DNA of 64,000 bases from Bacillus sp. AFS015802 (GCF_002561455.1 NZ_NTUP01000059.1:50518-114517); one strand, 5' to 3'. Positions 38,542 to 49,134 are shown, counted from the first letter of the stretch. Program-made: numbers and translations. Notes: generated from the sequence alone by a model not told the origin.

Positions 38542-40895
38542 GCTTCTACTTCCTCCTCAATTGTAACAGACTCTTCTATCCTTTCATTAAACCAAGTCTT
38601 CAACTCTTGATAGGAAGAATATAACAATTCGTTTTCAAGCTCGTATTGTTGTTGTTTCTTCTGATATGTCCGAGATTCAGAAAGATCTTTCTTGGTTTTC
38701 GCAGGATTAAGAGAAATAAATCCATTGTCTATTGTAACAAACTTCAAATCAAAAAACACCTGTGACATAAAATCGATCGTTTCTTTTGACCAGCCTTTAT
38801 ATTTGGCGAGGTCATCACCGTGTTTGCGTAAATCAAATGATCCACGTTTTGTTAAAAACCCGTAGTACCATTTGAAATGATCACGCGTCGGCATCGTACT
38901 GAAGAAATGGTCTTCTTCCTGGAAGAAATGAGCATAGATCCTGTAGGGACGCCCCTTTTTCAAAAGCTCTTCAAGTACTCGTTTGGAAGTCGGCAGATCC
39001 AATAGCACAAGGCTTGCCCCCTCGGTGGAGAGACCTTCAAGGGACGTGCTTTCCTCCAGTAAAACGACTTCTTCTTTCGGCAGATTCAGTCTGTCGATTG
39101 TGGATGCGTGAAAGCAGACCAGGATCTTTTTTTCTTCAGGAATGAGATCATTCCATTTTTGGACCTGTTTGATTCCCCGCACATCAAATAATTGCCAATG
39201 ATCAATTTTCACATCTTGCAAAAATACCTGTGGCTTTTTGCGGTTATTCCATTCATTTATCGATAATTCACCAATTACAGAAACATTGGAAAACGGGGTC
39301 ATATGGTCGGCCAGTTCACCGAGTCCGAATCCGACACCGTCCAATTGCACACCATTGTCCTCTAGAACGAGCTTAAGGTGATTCTGTTGTGACCCGATTT
39401 TTTTATAATGTTCGATGCTTACATTGTCGATGATCCACTTCGGCTTTGGATTCTTCATGCCGAATGGTGCGAGAAGCTGAAGCTTTTCAATCGACTCCAC
39501 GGAGATTTCATCCATCGTGACGGGAGCATCGAGTTGTGTGACAGGAATGAAGTCCTCAGCAGTCAATTCTGACCCGGCGAGCTCATTGAGACGGTTCCTT
39601 AACTGAGCTACATCGTCTAATTGCAGGGTCATCCCCGCAGCCATCGGATGGCCTCCGAAGTGGGGAAGGATGTCCCGGCAGGTTGATAGATTCTTGAACA
39701 AATCAAATCCGACGATGCTTCTCGCCGACCCCTTCGCCGTCCCTTTTTCAGAGTCGTAGCTGAGTACGATGGTCGGACGATAAAACTTATCCACCAGGCG
39801 TGAAGCAACAATCCCCACGACCCCGGGATTCCATCCTTCTTTCCCGATGACGAGGACGTGGTTATCATTCATTGGGAAGTCACGCTCCACCATCTCGACA
39901 GCTTCCTCGGTCATTTGAGCGACGATTGCCTGTCTTTCCTTATTAAGAGCGTCAATTTCCCCGGCAAGTGCCTTTGCTTCCTCAAGATCTTCTGTCAGCA
40001 TGAGGTCGACGGCAGGATCGGCATCGCCCAGTCGTCCGACGGCATTGATGCGCGGGGCGATCATGAAACCGACCGTCTCTTCAGTGATCTCTTGCTGCTG
40101 GGCATTGGCGATTTTGCACAATGCCTTTATCCCCAAACGGTTCGAGACACGGAGCTGTGCAAGGCCCTTCTTAGCCAGAAGACGATTCTCCCCTCTCAAG
40201 GGTACAAGATCGGCAATGGTTCCGATCGCGGCAAGATCCAGTAAATGGGTCGGCAGCTCACCATAAAGGGCATGGGCCAATTTAAAGGCCACCCCCACTC
40301 CGGCAAGTTCCCCAAATGGATACGGTGTTTCCCCTGCCTTCGGATGAAGCAGGGCATACGTTTCAGGCAGTTCCGGGCCAGGTTCATGGTGATCGGTTAT
40401 GATCAGGTCCATCCCGAGTTCTTTCGCGAGTCTGGCTTCGTTCACAGCGGATATTCCGGTATCCACGGTTATGATGAGAGTGAATCCCTCATCCTTTGCC
40501 CAGCGGAATGCCCCTTCATTCGGGCCGTATCCTTCTGAGAACCGGTTCGGGATATAAAATTCCACCTCTGCGCCAAGATCCCCGAGGACCGTCATCATCA
40601 CCGACGTAGAGCTGACCCCATCCGCGTCATAGTCACCATAAACGAGGATTCTTTCCCCGTCCTGGATGGCTTTATGGATTCGTTCCGTTGCTTTTTTCAT
40701 ATCTTCAAATAAAAATGGATCGTGAAAGGAGTCCCCTGTATCAAATAAAAAATTCCGGGCTTCTTCTATATCGTTCAAGTCCCGGTTCATCAATAATTTC
40801 GCCACAAGCGAGGGTACTCCCAATCCATGTGCTAATTCTGCTATTTTCTGTTCATCTGATTCTGTCAATATCCAACGTGTTTTTGAGTTTAACAT
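38532..40895 (-). CDS. recJ: Single-stranded-DNA-specific exonuclease RecJ
   Basis: 787 residues, the long Bacillus form. DHH phosphoesterase motifs [11 protein letters not shown] (near residue 84) and TDHHEPG, the DHHA1 motif FGGHPMAAG and an OB-fold domain follow; a C-terminal extension of about 220 residues is the part specific to Gram-positive RecJ. A 5'-3' exonuclease for recombination and mismatch repair. GAGGGG precedes the ATG. Confidence 0.96.
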   Translation of the reverse strand: MLNSKTRWILTESDEQKIAELAHGLGVPSLVAKLLMNRDLNDIEEARNFLFDTGDSFHDPFLFEDMKKATERIHKAIQDGERILVYGDYDADGVSSTSVMMTVLGDLGAEVEFYIPNRFSEGYGPNEGAFRWAKDEGFTLIITVDTGISAVNEARLAKELGMDLIITDHHEPGPELPETYALLHPKAGETPYPFGELAGVGVAFKLAHALYGELPTHLLDLAAIGTIADLVPLRGENRLLAKKGLAQLRVSNRLGIKALCKIANAQQQEITEETVGFMIAPRINAVGRLGDADPAVDLMLTEDLEEAKALAGEIDALNKERQAIVAQMTEEAVEMVERDFPMNDNHVLVIGKEGWNPGVVGIVASRLVDKFYRPTIVLSYDSEKGTAKGSARSIVGFDLFKNLSTCRDILPHFGGHPMAAGMTLQLDDVAQLRNRLNELAGSELTAEDFIPVTQLDAPVTMDEISVESIEKLQLLAPFGMKNPKPKWIIDNVSIEHYKKIGSQQNHLKLVLEDNGVQLDGVGFGLGELADHMTPFSNVSVIGELSINEWNNRKKPQVFLQDVKIDHWQLFDVRGIKQVQKWNDLIPEEKKILVCFHASTIDRLNLPKEEVVLLEESTSLEGLSTEGASLVLLDLPTSKRVLEELLKKGRPYRIYAHFFQEEDHFFSTMPTRDHFKWYYGFLTKRGSFDLRKHGDDLAKYKGWSKETIDFMSQVFFDLKFVTIDNGFISLNPAKTKKDLSESRTYQKKQQQYELENELLYSSYQELKTWFNERIEESVTIEEEVEAWT

Positions 40896-41106
40896 ACGTT
40901 CACCCCTCAGCCTTACTCATTATACAAAAGTGTGGGGGTTGTTTCAATCTTAATGAAGGGCAGTATGATGGGGTGGATTAGCGATAATTGGACTTGGTGT
41001 GCTGTATTTGGGGGTGTCCGGCTGTTTTTGGGGTGGGACGGATGGGAACTCGGGATAAATCCAGCCGATTACCAATTCCACCCTACCTCCAACCACAAAC
41101 CCATTA
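40896..41106. other. Intergenic region with G-runs upstream of recJ
   Basis: No supported gene. The plus strand has unusually many G-runs (41010-41014, 41030-41033, 41035-41037, 41044-41046, 41052-41054), and the two overlapping ORFs here, one per strand, have no family features and no credible ribosome-binding site. The recJ promoter must lie here but I cannot pick it out. Confidence 0.5.
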
Positions 41107-41141
41107 AAAAAAGCCTGGCGGCAAAATAGCCACCAAGCTTC
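41107..41141 (-). terminator. Terminator after the LapA-like gene
   Basis: Minus-strand AAGCTTGGTGGC, loop, GCCGCCAGGCTT with mismatches, then seven T, immediately after the stop. Confidence 0.8.
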
Positions 41142-41142
41142 C

Positions 41143-41478
41143 TTATTCCCCCACATCCCCTACTGAGTCCGGGGCACGTTTTTTTAATGGGATATCTTCC
41201 GTCTTTTCTTTGTGCATCCCTTCTGCCTGTTCCCTCAATAACATATTTTCTTTTTCAAGGGATTTGACCTTACGCTGGATAACGAATAACCGGAACAGTC
41301 CAACGGAGCCGACGATGATCCCGCCCATGAAGACAGATCCAAGGATAACTAAAATAAGAGGCCAGTCGGATTCTCCGAACAGATAATTGACGGTGACGGG
41401 ATCGACGTTGATGACGGCAAATATCGAAACGACCAATGCAAAGAAAATGCCCAATAATAACGTCCATTGAAATTTCAT
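41143..41478 (-). CDS. yrvD: LapA family membrane protein (DUF1049, YrvD-like)
   Basis: 111 residues: two transmembrane helices (about 5-24 and 40-63) followed by a cytoplasmic coiled coil (VQRKVKSLEKENMLLREQAEG). This is the lipopolysaccharide assembly A/DUF1049 layout, found next to recJ in Bacillus. The role in a Gram-positive is unknown. GGGAGGG precedes the ATG. It follows the cation transporter gene by 15 bases. Confidence 0.85.
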   Translation of the reverse strand: MKFQWTLLLGIFFALVVSIFAVINVDPVTVNYLFGESDWPLILVILGSVFMGGIIVGSVGLFRLFVIQRKVKSLEKENMLLREQAEGMHKEKTEDIPLKKRAPDSVGDVGE

Positions 41479-41493
41479 GAGGATTCCCTCCCT

Positions 41494-42420
41494 TTAACTT
41501 AAGTCTATTTGGTCATCGCTTTCTTCAGAAGCAGGATTGAACGGATTGATGTGGATGAACACATCATTCACATTTGATTCTTCCATCAGCTTCTCTTTGA
41601 CTCTTTTCCCCACTCGATGACCTTCTTCTACAGTCATGAAGGGGTCGACACTAATCTTCAGGTCAATGATGACGTAATGTCCATGCTCCCTTGCATGAAG
41701 CTCGTTGATGCTCTTCACTTCAGGGTCGGACTCGACAATCTTGCGAAATGGCAGGATATCTTCTTCATGCATCACATGATCCAGTGTCGTATGTATGGAT
41801 TCCGCCCCTAAATGCCATGCCATTCTGAGGACAAGCAGGGAAACGAATAGTCCCGCGACCGGATCCGCGTATACAAGCCAGCCGATATCGAATTTCCCTC
41901 CCAGGATCGAGGCAGAAATCCCCACCAGGGCCGCAATCGAAGAGAAGACATCCGAACGATGCTCGTATGCATTTACAATCAATGCATCACTCTTTATCCT
42001 TTTACCCAATCGATATTTGTATTGAAACATTGCTTCTTTCACAACGATGGAGATGATGACAGCATAGATCGCAATCGCTGTCGGAGGAGAGAGCGGGTGA
42101 AAGAAGGATTCAATCGATGATTTCCCGATTTCAATTCCCACAAGGAATAACAGGACAGCCACGATGATTGCGGCGATGGACTCAGCCTTCCCATGACCGT
42201 AGGGATGGTCCTTATCCGGGGGCTGCTTGGCGGCACGCAGGCCGATAAAGACGGCAAGGGATCCTGCTACATCCGATGCTGAGTGGACCGCATCTGCAAT
42301 GAGCGCCCTACTATTTCCTAAAATACCGGCGGTCCACTTGATAATGGCCAGTGCAATATTGCCTACCACGCCGACCATGGCAGCGAACTCCGCTTTCTTA
42401 AAACGATCTTCATGATTCAT
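41494..42420 (-). CDS. Cation diffusion facilitator family transporter
   Basis: 308 residues from ATG 42420 (GGGAGG 8 bases upstream); the frame runs 40 codons further but only into terminator sequence. Six transmembrane helices with the CDF metal-site motifs ADAVHSASDVAG (helix 2) and YEHRSDVFSS (helix 5), and a cytoplasmic C-terminal domain ending in an acidic tail. It exchanges divalent cations (Zn2+, Fe2+ or Mn2+) for protons; which metal cannot be told, since both sites carry the generic His/Asp set. Confidence 0.92.
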   Translation of the reverse strand: MNHEDRFKKAEFAAMVGVVGNIALAIIKWTAGILGNSRALIADAVHSASDVAGSLAVFIGLRAAKQPPDKDHPYGHGKAESIAAIIVAVLLFLVGIEIGKSSIESFFHPLSPPTAIAIYAVIISIVVKEAMFQYKYRLGKRIKSDALIVNAYEHRSDVFSSIAALVGISASILGGKFDIGWLVYADPVAGLFVSLLVLRMAWHLGAESIHTTLDHVMHEEDILPFRKIVESDPEVKSINELHAREHGHYVIIDLKISVDPFMTVEEGHRVGKRVKEKLMEESNVNDVFIHINPFNPASEESDDQIDLS

Positions 42421-42474
42421 TCGTGTCGCCTCCCTTAGAACTCTTATTATTGTAACCCAATGCCGTAAAAAAAC

Positions 42475-42516
42475 AAAAAAGAATAGGTCCGGGAAGAGAC
42501 ACTCCCCGGACCTATT
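42475..42516 (-). terminator. secDF terminator
   Basis: AATAGGTCCGGG and CCCGGACCTATT, a perfect 12-bp stem, then a T-rich tail on the minus strand. The upstream arm overlaps the 3' side of the gene end region. Confidence 0.93.
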
Positions 42517-42523
42517 ATCAGGT

Positions 42524-44788
42524 TTATACCTGTGGTTCATCCGACCACGTTTTCTTTTCTTTTACGGTTTTGATCGTACCTTTTTTCTTCAGTTCCTTCT
42601 TCTTCATCACCAGCCATACCTGGGAAGCAATGAATACGGAAGAATACGTACCTGAAATCAATCCGACCAATAAAGCGATGGAGAAGTTGCGGATGGATTC
42701 ACTTCCGAAGATCATGAGTGCAATGACCGTGAACACGACAGTCAATACCGTATTCACTGAACGGCCCATCGTTTGTCTGATACTTTGGTTCACTACCTCT
42801 TCAATGTCTTTATCCGTCTTCAGGCGACGCTTCTTATGAAGATTTTCACGTAGCCTGTCGAAAGTAACGATCGTATCATTGATCGAATAACCGACAATCG
42901 TCAGCACGGCTGCAATGAATGTGATATCCACTTCAAGCCTTGTCAAGCTGAAGAACGCAATGATAAAGAATGCATCATGCAGGAGGGCAAGGATCGCTCC
43001 AAGCGCCATTCTCCATTCGAAGCGGAGCGTCACATAAATGATAATCCCGACAGAAGCAATCGCCACAGCGATCATGGCGTTCTGGGCGAGTTCCTTCCCG
43101 ATGACGGGAGATACGGTACTGATGCTAGGCTCTGCTCCATAAAGCTTATTGAAGTGATCCTTCAGCTTGGCAATATCATCTTTATTCAAGTCATCCTTAT
43201 AGCGGACAACAGCAATATTTTCTTTGTCCCCTGAAATGACCACGTCATCAGAAGGAAGTTTTATTTCTTTCAGTTCATCTTTGACCTGTTCTGTCTTCAG
43301 GGACTGATCAGCCAGGATTTCCATACGGGAACCACTGACAAAGTCGATGCCAAGATTCAATCTGAAGATGGCAAGGATGATGATCCCCGCTGTGATGAGG
43401 ACAGCTGACAGCGTAAAGAATTTCTTGCGCTGGGCAGCAAAATCAAATCGGTCGAAACGGGTAGGCAGATCCAGTGTATCGTAGTTCTCTGCCAGATCCT
43501 TGATTTCGGATTTTTTGACGCCGAACCAGCCCGGCTTTTTGTTAAAGATACGACTGTTGACCCATAGGCCAAGTAATAGACGGGAGCCCCAGACGGCTGT
43601 GATGAAGCTTGTCAGGATACTGACGATCAGCATCGTCGCAAATCCTCTGACCGAACTTGTCCCATAGAAGAATAGGACGGTCGCTGCGAGGATCGTCGTC
43701 ACGTTCGCATCGAGGATCGTTAAGAATGATGATTTATTACCGGCCTGGAATGCAGAACGAATCGGTTTTCCGACGCGCATCTCTTCCTTGATCCGTTCAT
43801 AGGTGATGATATTGGCATCAACGGCCATCCCGACACCGAGGATAAGCGCTGCGATTCCCGGCAGGGTCAGGACCCCGTTCATCATGTCGAAAATCAACAG
43901 GATCAAGTAAATGTAAACAGAGAGGGTGATCGTTGCGATCAGTCCCGGGAAGCGGTAATACGCAATCATGAATAAGAAGATGATCGCGATCCCGATGATC
44001 CCCGCTGTCACGGTTTTATCCAGTGCCTGCTGACCGAATTGGGCTCCAACGGATGTCGAATATATTTCATCCAGTTTGACCGGAAGTGCCCCTGCATTCA
44101 AGAGCGACGCCAGATTCTGGGCACGCTCGACTGTGAAGTTCCCTTCGATGATGACTTCATCGGAGTTGATCGGCTGCCTTACAGCAGGATCCGATAAGAA
44201 TTTCGGGTCTTCTTTCCCCGCTTCCGCTTTATAGGAATCTTTTCCTTCCTCGAAATCAAGCCAGATGACCAGCTGATTCTGGGGAGCCATGGCAGTTATT
44301 TCTTTCGTTAATTCATAGAATTTTTCACGATCTTTTAACTTTAAAGAAACGATCGGATTGTTTTTGTCATCAAACGTTTGTTTCGCAGATCCCGACACAA
44401 TATCCGATCCATCCAGACGGACTTTATCGTTTACGTCACGGAACGTCAGATTGGCTTGAGTGGAGAGGATTTCCCTTGCTTCGTTCTGGTCCTCCACCCC
44501 GGCAAGTTGAACCCGGATCCGGTTCCCGTCTTCGATTTGGATATTCGGTTCACTGACACCCAGCACGTTAATACGCTTGTCCAGTGCGTCGGCTGTATTG
44601 GCGACGGTTTCCTTCGTGATTTCCTGACCTTTTTTGATCGGCTGGACTTCATAAAGGACTTCAAACCCGCCCTGCAGGTCCAATCCCAGTTTAATGTTAT
44701 CTACAATACTCTTCGTTGTTCCTCCCATAGTACCTGCAAGTAATACCACAAGTATAAAGAAGGCAATTATTCGGCCACGCTTTACCAT
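42524..44788 (-). CDS. secDF: Protein translocase subunit SecDF (fused)
   Basis: 754 residues, the natural SecD-SecF fusion of Bacillus. Two halves with six transmembrane helices each: the SecD half (D1 motif LGLDLQGG, ALDKRINVLGVSEP, GVGMAVDANIITYERIKEE) and the SecF half from about residue 460 (LGIDFVSGSRMEI, VGYSINDTIVTFDRLREN). It uses the proton-motive force to pull proteins out of the SecYEG channel. AAGGAGG precedes the ATG. It stands with yajC elsewhere in the window, whose product joins the same complex. Confidence 0.97.
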   Translation of the reverse strand: MVKRGRIIAFFILVVLLAGTMGGTTKSIVDNIKLGLDLQGGFEVLYEVQPIKKGQEITKETVANTADALDKRINVLGVSEPNIQIEDGNRIRVQLAGVEDQNEAREILSTQANLTFRDVNDKVRLDGSDIVSGSAKQTFDDKNNPIVSLKLKDREKFYELTKEITAMAPQNQLVIWLDFEEGKDSYKAEAGKEDPKFLSDPAVRQPINSDEVIIEGNFTVERAQNLASLLNAGALPVKLDEIYSTSVGAQFGQQALDKTVTAGIIGIAIIFLFMIAYYRFPGLIATITLSVYIYLILLIFDMMNGVLTLPGIAALILGVGMAVDANIITYERIKEEMRVGKPIRSAFQAGNKSSFLTILDANVTTILAATVLFFYGTSSVRGFATMLIVSILTSFITAVWGSRLLLGLWVNSRIFNKKPGWFGVKKSEIKDLAENYDTLDLPTRFDRFDFAAQRKKFFTLSAVLITAGIIILAIFRLNLGIDFVSGSRMEILADQSLKTEQVKDELKEIKLPSDDVVISGDKENIAVVRYKDDLNKDDIAKLKDHFNKLYGAEPSISTVSPVIGKELAQNAMIAVAIASVGIIIYVTLRFEWRMALGAILALLHDAFFIIAFFSLTRLEVDITFIAAVLTIVGYSINDTIVTFDRLRENLHKKRRLKTDKDIEEVVNQSIRQTMGRSVNTVLTVVFTVIALMIFGSESIRNFSIALLVGLISGTYSSVFIASQVWLVMKKKELKKKGTIKTVKEKKTWSDEPQV

Positions 44789-44917
44789 TATGTATAGATC
44801 CTCCTTGCCGTTTTAAAAACCATACGAACTATGTGCTTCAAAAAGTAATATAATTCCTGAATTCTTCAACATTATCATTATCTACGAGAAAGAAAAGAGT
44901 GTCAATTTCTTTTCAGG

Positions 44918-45238
44918 CTATTTTCCATTCTTATTGGGACGAAGAAGCTCATTCAACTCCTCTTCATTCACTTCGGCAAACCAGTTGGGAGACCTGTAGG
45001 CTTCGATGGTTTCAAAGCTCATATACTCCCCGGGCTTGACCGTCAGTACATCACTCACCAATTGAAAGAATTTCACATCCACCTCGGGTTTCTTCCATTT
45101 TTTCTTCGTTAAGTAGGCCCATAGGCGGTCAGTGTCTGCCTTTCCGTAGCCAAACACTTCGAATTCTTCTACTTTGCTAACAAGCGCTGGTACTAATGAT
45201 TCATAAAAACGGTCATAAGGATGCTGATTATTCTTCAT
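44918..45238 (-). CDS. comN: Post-transcriptional regulator ComN
   Basis: 106 residues. Small basic-acidic cytosolic protein of the ComN/YrzD family (YDRFYESLVPALVSKVEEFEVFGYG, LWAYLTKKKWKKP). In B. subtilis ComN acts post-transcriptionally on the comE competence operon and interacts with DivIVA at the division site. It is divergent from spoVB and upstream of secDF, the conserved arrangement. GGGGTGAACGGGGA precedes the ATG. Confidence 0.9.
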   Translation of the reverse strand: MKNNQHPYDRFYESLVPALVSKVEEFEVFGYGKADTDRLWAYLTKKKWKKPEVDVKFFQLVSDVLTVKPGEYMSFETIEAYRSPNWFAEVNEEELNELLRPNKNGK

Positions 45239-45363
45239 TCCCCGTTCACCCCATCTGGGCTATATTTAGCCGGAATTATTCACTACTTGTCATGCTTTGT
45301 CCACCCTTGTGCATATACATCATTGTATACGATTATACCAATTTTGAGAAGGCAGGGAATTTT

Positions 45364-46914
45364 ATGTCAAAATTTCTGAAAGGCACCATGATCTTAATGA
45401 TGGCCGCCTTTATTACTAGAATATTAGGGTTTGTCAACAGGATTGTCGTCGCCAGATTCATCGGGGAAGAAGGCGTCGGTCTCTTTATGATGGCTTTCCC
45501 GACCCTCATACTCGTCATCACCATCACCCAAATGGGACTCCCGGTAGCCATCTCGAAAAATGTAGCAGAAGCGGAATCAAAGGGCGATATCCGAAAGGTA
45601 AAAAAAATATTGGTGGTCTCCCTGTCCATCACCGTGGGGTTATCGATGATCTTCACCCCGGCACTCATCCTGCTTGCCCCATACTTAACAGACGTATTAT
45701 TCACGGACGACCGGATCTATTATCCGCTGGTTGCCATCGCTCCGATCATCCCGATCGTCGCCATTTCTTCCGTCATCCGGGGCTACTTCCAGGGCAGGCA
45801 GAACATGAAACCATCCGCCTATTCCCAGGTCATCGAGCAGGTGGTGCGCATTACGCTGATTGCCGTCTTGACCAAGACCTTCCTTCCTTACGGGATCGAA
45901 TATGCAGCAGCTGCTGCCATGGTGGCGTCGGTGCTTGGGGAACTCGCCTCCCTCCTTTATCTGTTCGCAAGCTTTAAGTTAAAGAAGAAGTTCAAGATCC
46001 GGCGCAATTTCTTTACATCGATCCGAAATGGCCGGGAAACGTTCAACGAACTCATGAGCGTGGCCCTGCCGGCGACAGGCAGCAGAATGATCGGATCGAT
46101 CGCATGGTTTTTTGAACCGATTGTGGTGGCCAATAGCCTTGCCATCGCCGGAGTGGCGGCGGGAATGGCGACGAAGCAGTACGGGTCCCTGACAGGATAT
46201 GCCCTGCCCCTCCTGTTTCTTCCATCATTCGTGACCCTTTCCTTATCTCAATCTCTTGTCCCGGCCATCAGTGAAGCCAACTCTCAAAAAAACTTCACTC
46301 TCATCGAACACAGACTTCAGCAGGCGCTCAGATTCTGTTTGATCACCGGCGGCATTTCCGTCGTCATTCTTTATGTGTATGCAAAGCCCCTCATGCAGGT
46401 CATGTACGGCAATGAAAACGGTGCAGGGTTCCTGATGATCATGGCGCCTTTCTTTTTATTCTATTACTATCAGGGGCCATTACAGGCCGTTCTGCAGGCA
46501 TTGAATCTGGCGAGGGCCGCGATGATCAACAGCTTGATCGGAGCCGTTGTCAAAACGGGCGTCATCTTTGTCCTCGCTTCACAGCCGGCATTCGGGATCA
46601 ACGGTGCGGCACTCGGGATCGTCACAGGATTCCTGCTTGTGACCCTGCTTCATTTCATGACCATCCTGAAGTATATCCCGATGACGATTTACGCACGGGA
46701 TTATGTGAAAACGGTCCTTGTCCTATTGATTACGGGTGTATGGGGCCACTTTTCGTATCTTTACTTATTCGCAGGTGAGTCCGCCGTCATCCGTTTACTA
46801 TTCGGAGTCGTGACTTCCACGGTCATCTACACCATTCTCTCCATCGCCCTGAAGCTTATCGTCAAAAGTGATCTTATCCGGATTCCGTTCATCCGGAGAT
46901 TCATCACTCCATAG
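45364..46914 (+). CDS. spoVB: Stage V sporulation protein B (MOP-superfamily flippase-like)
   Basis: 516 residues from ATG 45364, with AAGGCAGGGA upstream; the frame continues 56 codons further without a credible start. Twelve to fourteen transmembrane helices of the MATE/MurJ-like polysaccharide flippase superfamily, with the MSKFLKGTMILM ... GFVNRIVVARFIGEEGVGLF start typical of SpoVB. It is required for spore cortex synthesis, probably flipping a lipid-linked precursor. A weak SigE-like pair, GTCATGCT (45289-45296) and CATATACA (45312-45319) 15 bases apart, lies upstream. Confidence 0.95.
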   Translation: MSKFLKGTMILMMAAFITRILGFVNRIVVARFIGEEGVGLFMMAFPTLILVITITQMGLPVAISKNVAEAESKGDIRKVKKILVVSLSITVGLSMIFTPALILLAPYLTDVLFTDDRIYYPLVAIAPIIPIVAISSVIRGYFQGRQNMKPSAYSQVIEQVVRITLIAVLTKTFLPYGIEYAAAAAMVASVLGELASLLYLFASFKLKKKFKIRRNFFTSIRNGRETFNELMSVALPATGSRMIGSIAWFFEPIVVANSLAIAGVAAGMATKQYGSLTGYALPLLFLPSFVTLSLSQSLVPAISEANSQKNFTLIEHRLQQALRFCLITGGISVVILYVYAKPLMQVMYGNENGAGFLMIMAPFFLFYYYQGPLQAVLQALNLARAAMINSLIGAVVKTGVIFVLASQPAFGINGAALGIVTGFLLVTLLHFMTILKYIPMTIYARDYVKTVLVLLITGVWGHFSYLYLFAGESAVIRLLFGVVTSTVIYTILSIALKLIVKSDLIRIPFIRRFITP

Positions 46915-46924
46915 TCTCTCCCAT

Positions 46925-46962
46925 AAAAAATACTCCTTAACAAATGTTCAGGAGTATTTTTT
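46925..46962. terminator. Bidirectional terminator between spoVB and yrbG
   Basis: AAAAAATACTCCT, 12-base loop, AGGAGTATTTTTT: a perfect 13-bp stem serving both converging genes; it reaches the yrbG stop codon. Confidence 0.93.
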
Positions 46963-47608
46963 ATGAATGATTTTTTTCATCGATATAAAACTGCCCGTTT
47001 TGAAAGCTGCAGAAGGAGATTTCCTGGATGTTTTTGAAGCCGCGTTCCCTCAGTTCTTTTCGCAGCCAGAAGGATGTTTTTCCGATCATGTCCAGATGCG
47101 TTGTTTGGACCTGTCCATCGAGAATCAGCGGCAGGGTCAGGGAATGCGGAGACTTTTTATCTTTCTTTAATACAGAGAGTTTCCCCGAAGGCTCTAAAAT
47201 GGCGAACTCTACATCTGCAAGATTAAAGATATCTTTTTCTCTTAATTGAAGGAGTAAATCGTCATAATTGTATCGCTGTTTCTTCATCGCTCTGTCGTCG
47301 ATTTTCCCGTTATGAATGATGACGGTGGGCTTTCCGTCCAGCAGCTCCCGGAAGGACTTGGACCTGAGGGAAAACCATGCAAAGAGGATCTGTACGAGGA
47401 CGATGACCCCCATGGGAAGCACCGTATGAATGATCGGATCATCCGGCTGTTCAATCGCCATGACCGCCATCTCGGCAATCATCATGAAGACGACGAGATC
47501 CAGTATGCTTAATTCTCCGATCTCCCTCTTCCCCATGACCCGGAATATAAAGATGATTAAAAAATATAGAAAAAGAGTGCGTAAAATGATGATGAAATAT
47601 TCCTCCAC
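46961..47608 (-). CDS. yrbG: DUF421 family membrane protein (YrbG-like)
   Basis: 215 residues from GTG 47608 (GGAGG 8 bases upstream; the frame opens nine codons earlier at an unsupported ATG). Three N-terminal helices (YFIIILRTLFLYFLIIFIF ... VLPMGVIVLVQILFAW) and a soluble C-terminal YetF-like domain with KPTVIIHNGKID, YNYDDLLLQLREKDIFNLADVEFAILEPSG. Family members such as YetF/YdfS accompany spore germination or envelope functions; the exact role is unknown. The position next to spoVB matches B. subtilis yrbG. Confidence 0.88.
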   Translation of the reverse strand: MEEYFIIILRTLFLYFLIIFIFRVMGKREIGELSILDLVVFMMIAEMAVMAIEQPDDPIIHTVLPMGVIVLVQILFAWFSLRSKSFRELLDGKPTVIIHNGKIDDRAMKKQRYNYDDLLLQLREKDIFNLADVEFAILEPSGKLSVLKKDKKSPHSLTLPLILDGQVQTTHLDMIGKTSFWLRKELRERGFKNIQEISFCSFQNGQFYIDEKNHS

Positions 47609-47677
47609 TACTTTTCCCTCCCATACACATGTCATTATGTAGTATCGACAGAAGGAGAAATTTAATCGGAGGAATAT

Positions 47678-48973
47678 TTACCCACCCATAAACGGGCGGA
47701 TGTACTTAAAGTAAACGTAGACGGTGGAAACGGCAAGGGAAATGATGGTGACGGGGACACCGATCAGTAAATAGTGGTGAAATTTAATATGTACATTTTC
47801 CTTGGATGCAAGTCCAGCAATGACGAGATTTGAAGAAGAACCGAGAAGTGTGCCGTTCCCGCCAAGGCAGGCACCAAGAGCCAATGACCACCATAATGGA
47901 TCCATATTGACCATCCCGAATTCACCGAATTCCTGGATGACGGGAATCATCGCCGCAACAAACGGAATATTATCGACCACCGCAGACAATATGCCCGTTC
48001 CCCACAGGATCACAAAGGCCGTTTTCTTCATATCCCCATCGGTTGCACGCAGGATCTCACGGGCGATTTCATCGATGAAGCCCGCTTCTTCGATTCCTCC
48101 GACAAGAAGGAACAGACCCATGAAGAAAAACAGTGTCCCCCACTCCACCTCCCTCAAAATCTTCTCGGGAGGATAAATCTTCTCAAGGAGCAGCATGAGC
48201 AGAACGGCACCGGCTAGTGATACCGTCGTCACATCCAAATGAAACACCGGATACACGGAAAAGCCCACCAGCACCAATCCCAGGACGAACATGGACTGGA
48301 GCAATCCGTTGTTTTTCTTTAAGTAACCTTTAGGGTCGATCCCTTTCAGAAGCAGTTTCCTGTCTTCTTTCACATGAAGGACTTCCCTGTACAGAACACA
48401 CATGATCAGTAGCGTCACTCCGTAAACCATCAACACGACAGGCAGCAGATTTTCAAGAAAGGCATTGAATGTAAAGTGCTTCACGGCCTGGCCGATCATC
48501 ATATTCGGGGGATCACCGATCAGGGTGGCCGTCCCCCCTATATTACAGGCGAGGATCGTCATGATCAAAAAAGGGATGGGCGGCAGTTCAAGAAGCCTGG
48601 TCAATTTGAATAGAATCGGAACGAGCAGCATGGCGATGGTGACATTCGCCAAGAAGGCGGATCCCACGGCTGCGAGGGAGGAGAACAGGATGAGGAGTGC
48701 CAGTCCATTCCCATTCACCCATTGAGCGATCCGAATGGCGACATACTCGAACACCCCCGTTTTGCTCGTGATCGTGACGATCAGCATCATGGAAAACAGA
48801 AGCGTGATCGTTTTCCAATCGATATACGTAAACAGGGCCTTTTCGATGGGAAAAGCCCCTATTAATAGCATGGCGACTCCACCGGTCATGGCAGCGAGCA
48901 CCCGATTCCACTTCTCGGTCATTAACAAAATATATACAGAAACGAACACGATCAATACCATCAACGGAGACAT
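47678..48973 (-). CDS. ArsB/NhaD-type ion transporter
   Basis: 431 residues from ATG 48973 (AAGGAG 9 bases upstream). About eleven helices in two inverted halves, with the paired hairpin signatures GGTATLIGDPPNMMIG and GGNGTLLGSSSNLVIAG that define the IT superfamily (ArsB, NhaD, CitMHS). The substrate is not evident: no arsR or arsC gene is nearby, so arsenite export is unlikely from context, and a Na+/H+ or anion role is as possible. Upstream of the converging DUF421 gene by about 70 bases. Confidence 0.9.
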   Translation of the reverse strand: MSPLMVLIVFVSVYILLMTEKWNRVLAAMTGGVAMLLIGAFPIEKALFTYIDWKTITLLFSMMLIVTITSKTGVFEYVAIRIAQWVNGNGLALLILFSSLAAVGSAFLANVTIAMLLVPILFKLTRLLELPPIPFLIMTILACNIGGTATLIGDPPNMMIGQAVKHFTFNAFLENLLPVVLMVYGVTLLIMCVLYREVLHVKEDRKLLLKGIDPKGYLKKNNGLLQSMFVLGLVLVGFSVYPVFHLDVTTVSLAGAVLLMLLLEKIYPPEKILREVEWGTLFFFMGLFLLVGGIEEAGFIDEIAREILRATDGDMKKTAFVILWGTGILSAVVDNIPFVAAMIPVIQEFGEFGMVNMDPLWWSLALGACLGGNGTLLGSSSNLVIAGLASKENVHIKFHHYLLIGVPVTIISLAVSTVYVYFKYIRPFMGG

Positions 48974-49134
48974 GGTCACTCACTCCTTATCCTCCAGGAA
49001 GTTTCATACTAGTCTATGAGGCTTGACCACGGAAAATTTCTAGTCTTTTTTCAGAAGACGGGGAATATGCTTGTACTAATACGGAATAAAATTATTGAGA
49101 TAGAAGGGAGAGGACCGTCATCGAAGCAAAAAAA

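Noticed and set aside
40932-41156. Two overlapping ORFs, one per strand, upstream of recJ
   Set aside because: No domain features, no good start site, and overlap with the terminator of the lapA-like gene; treated as intergenic.
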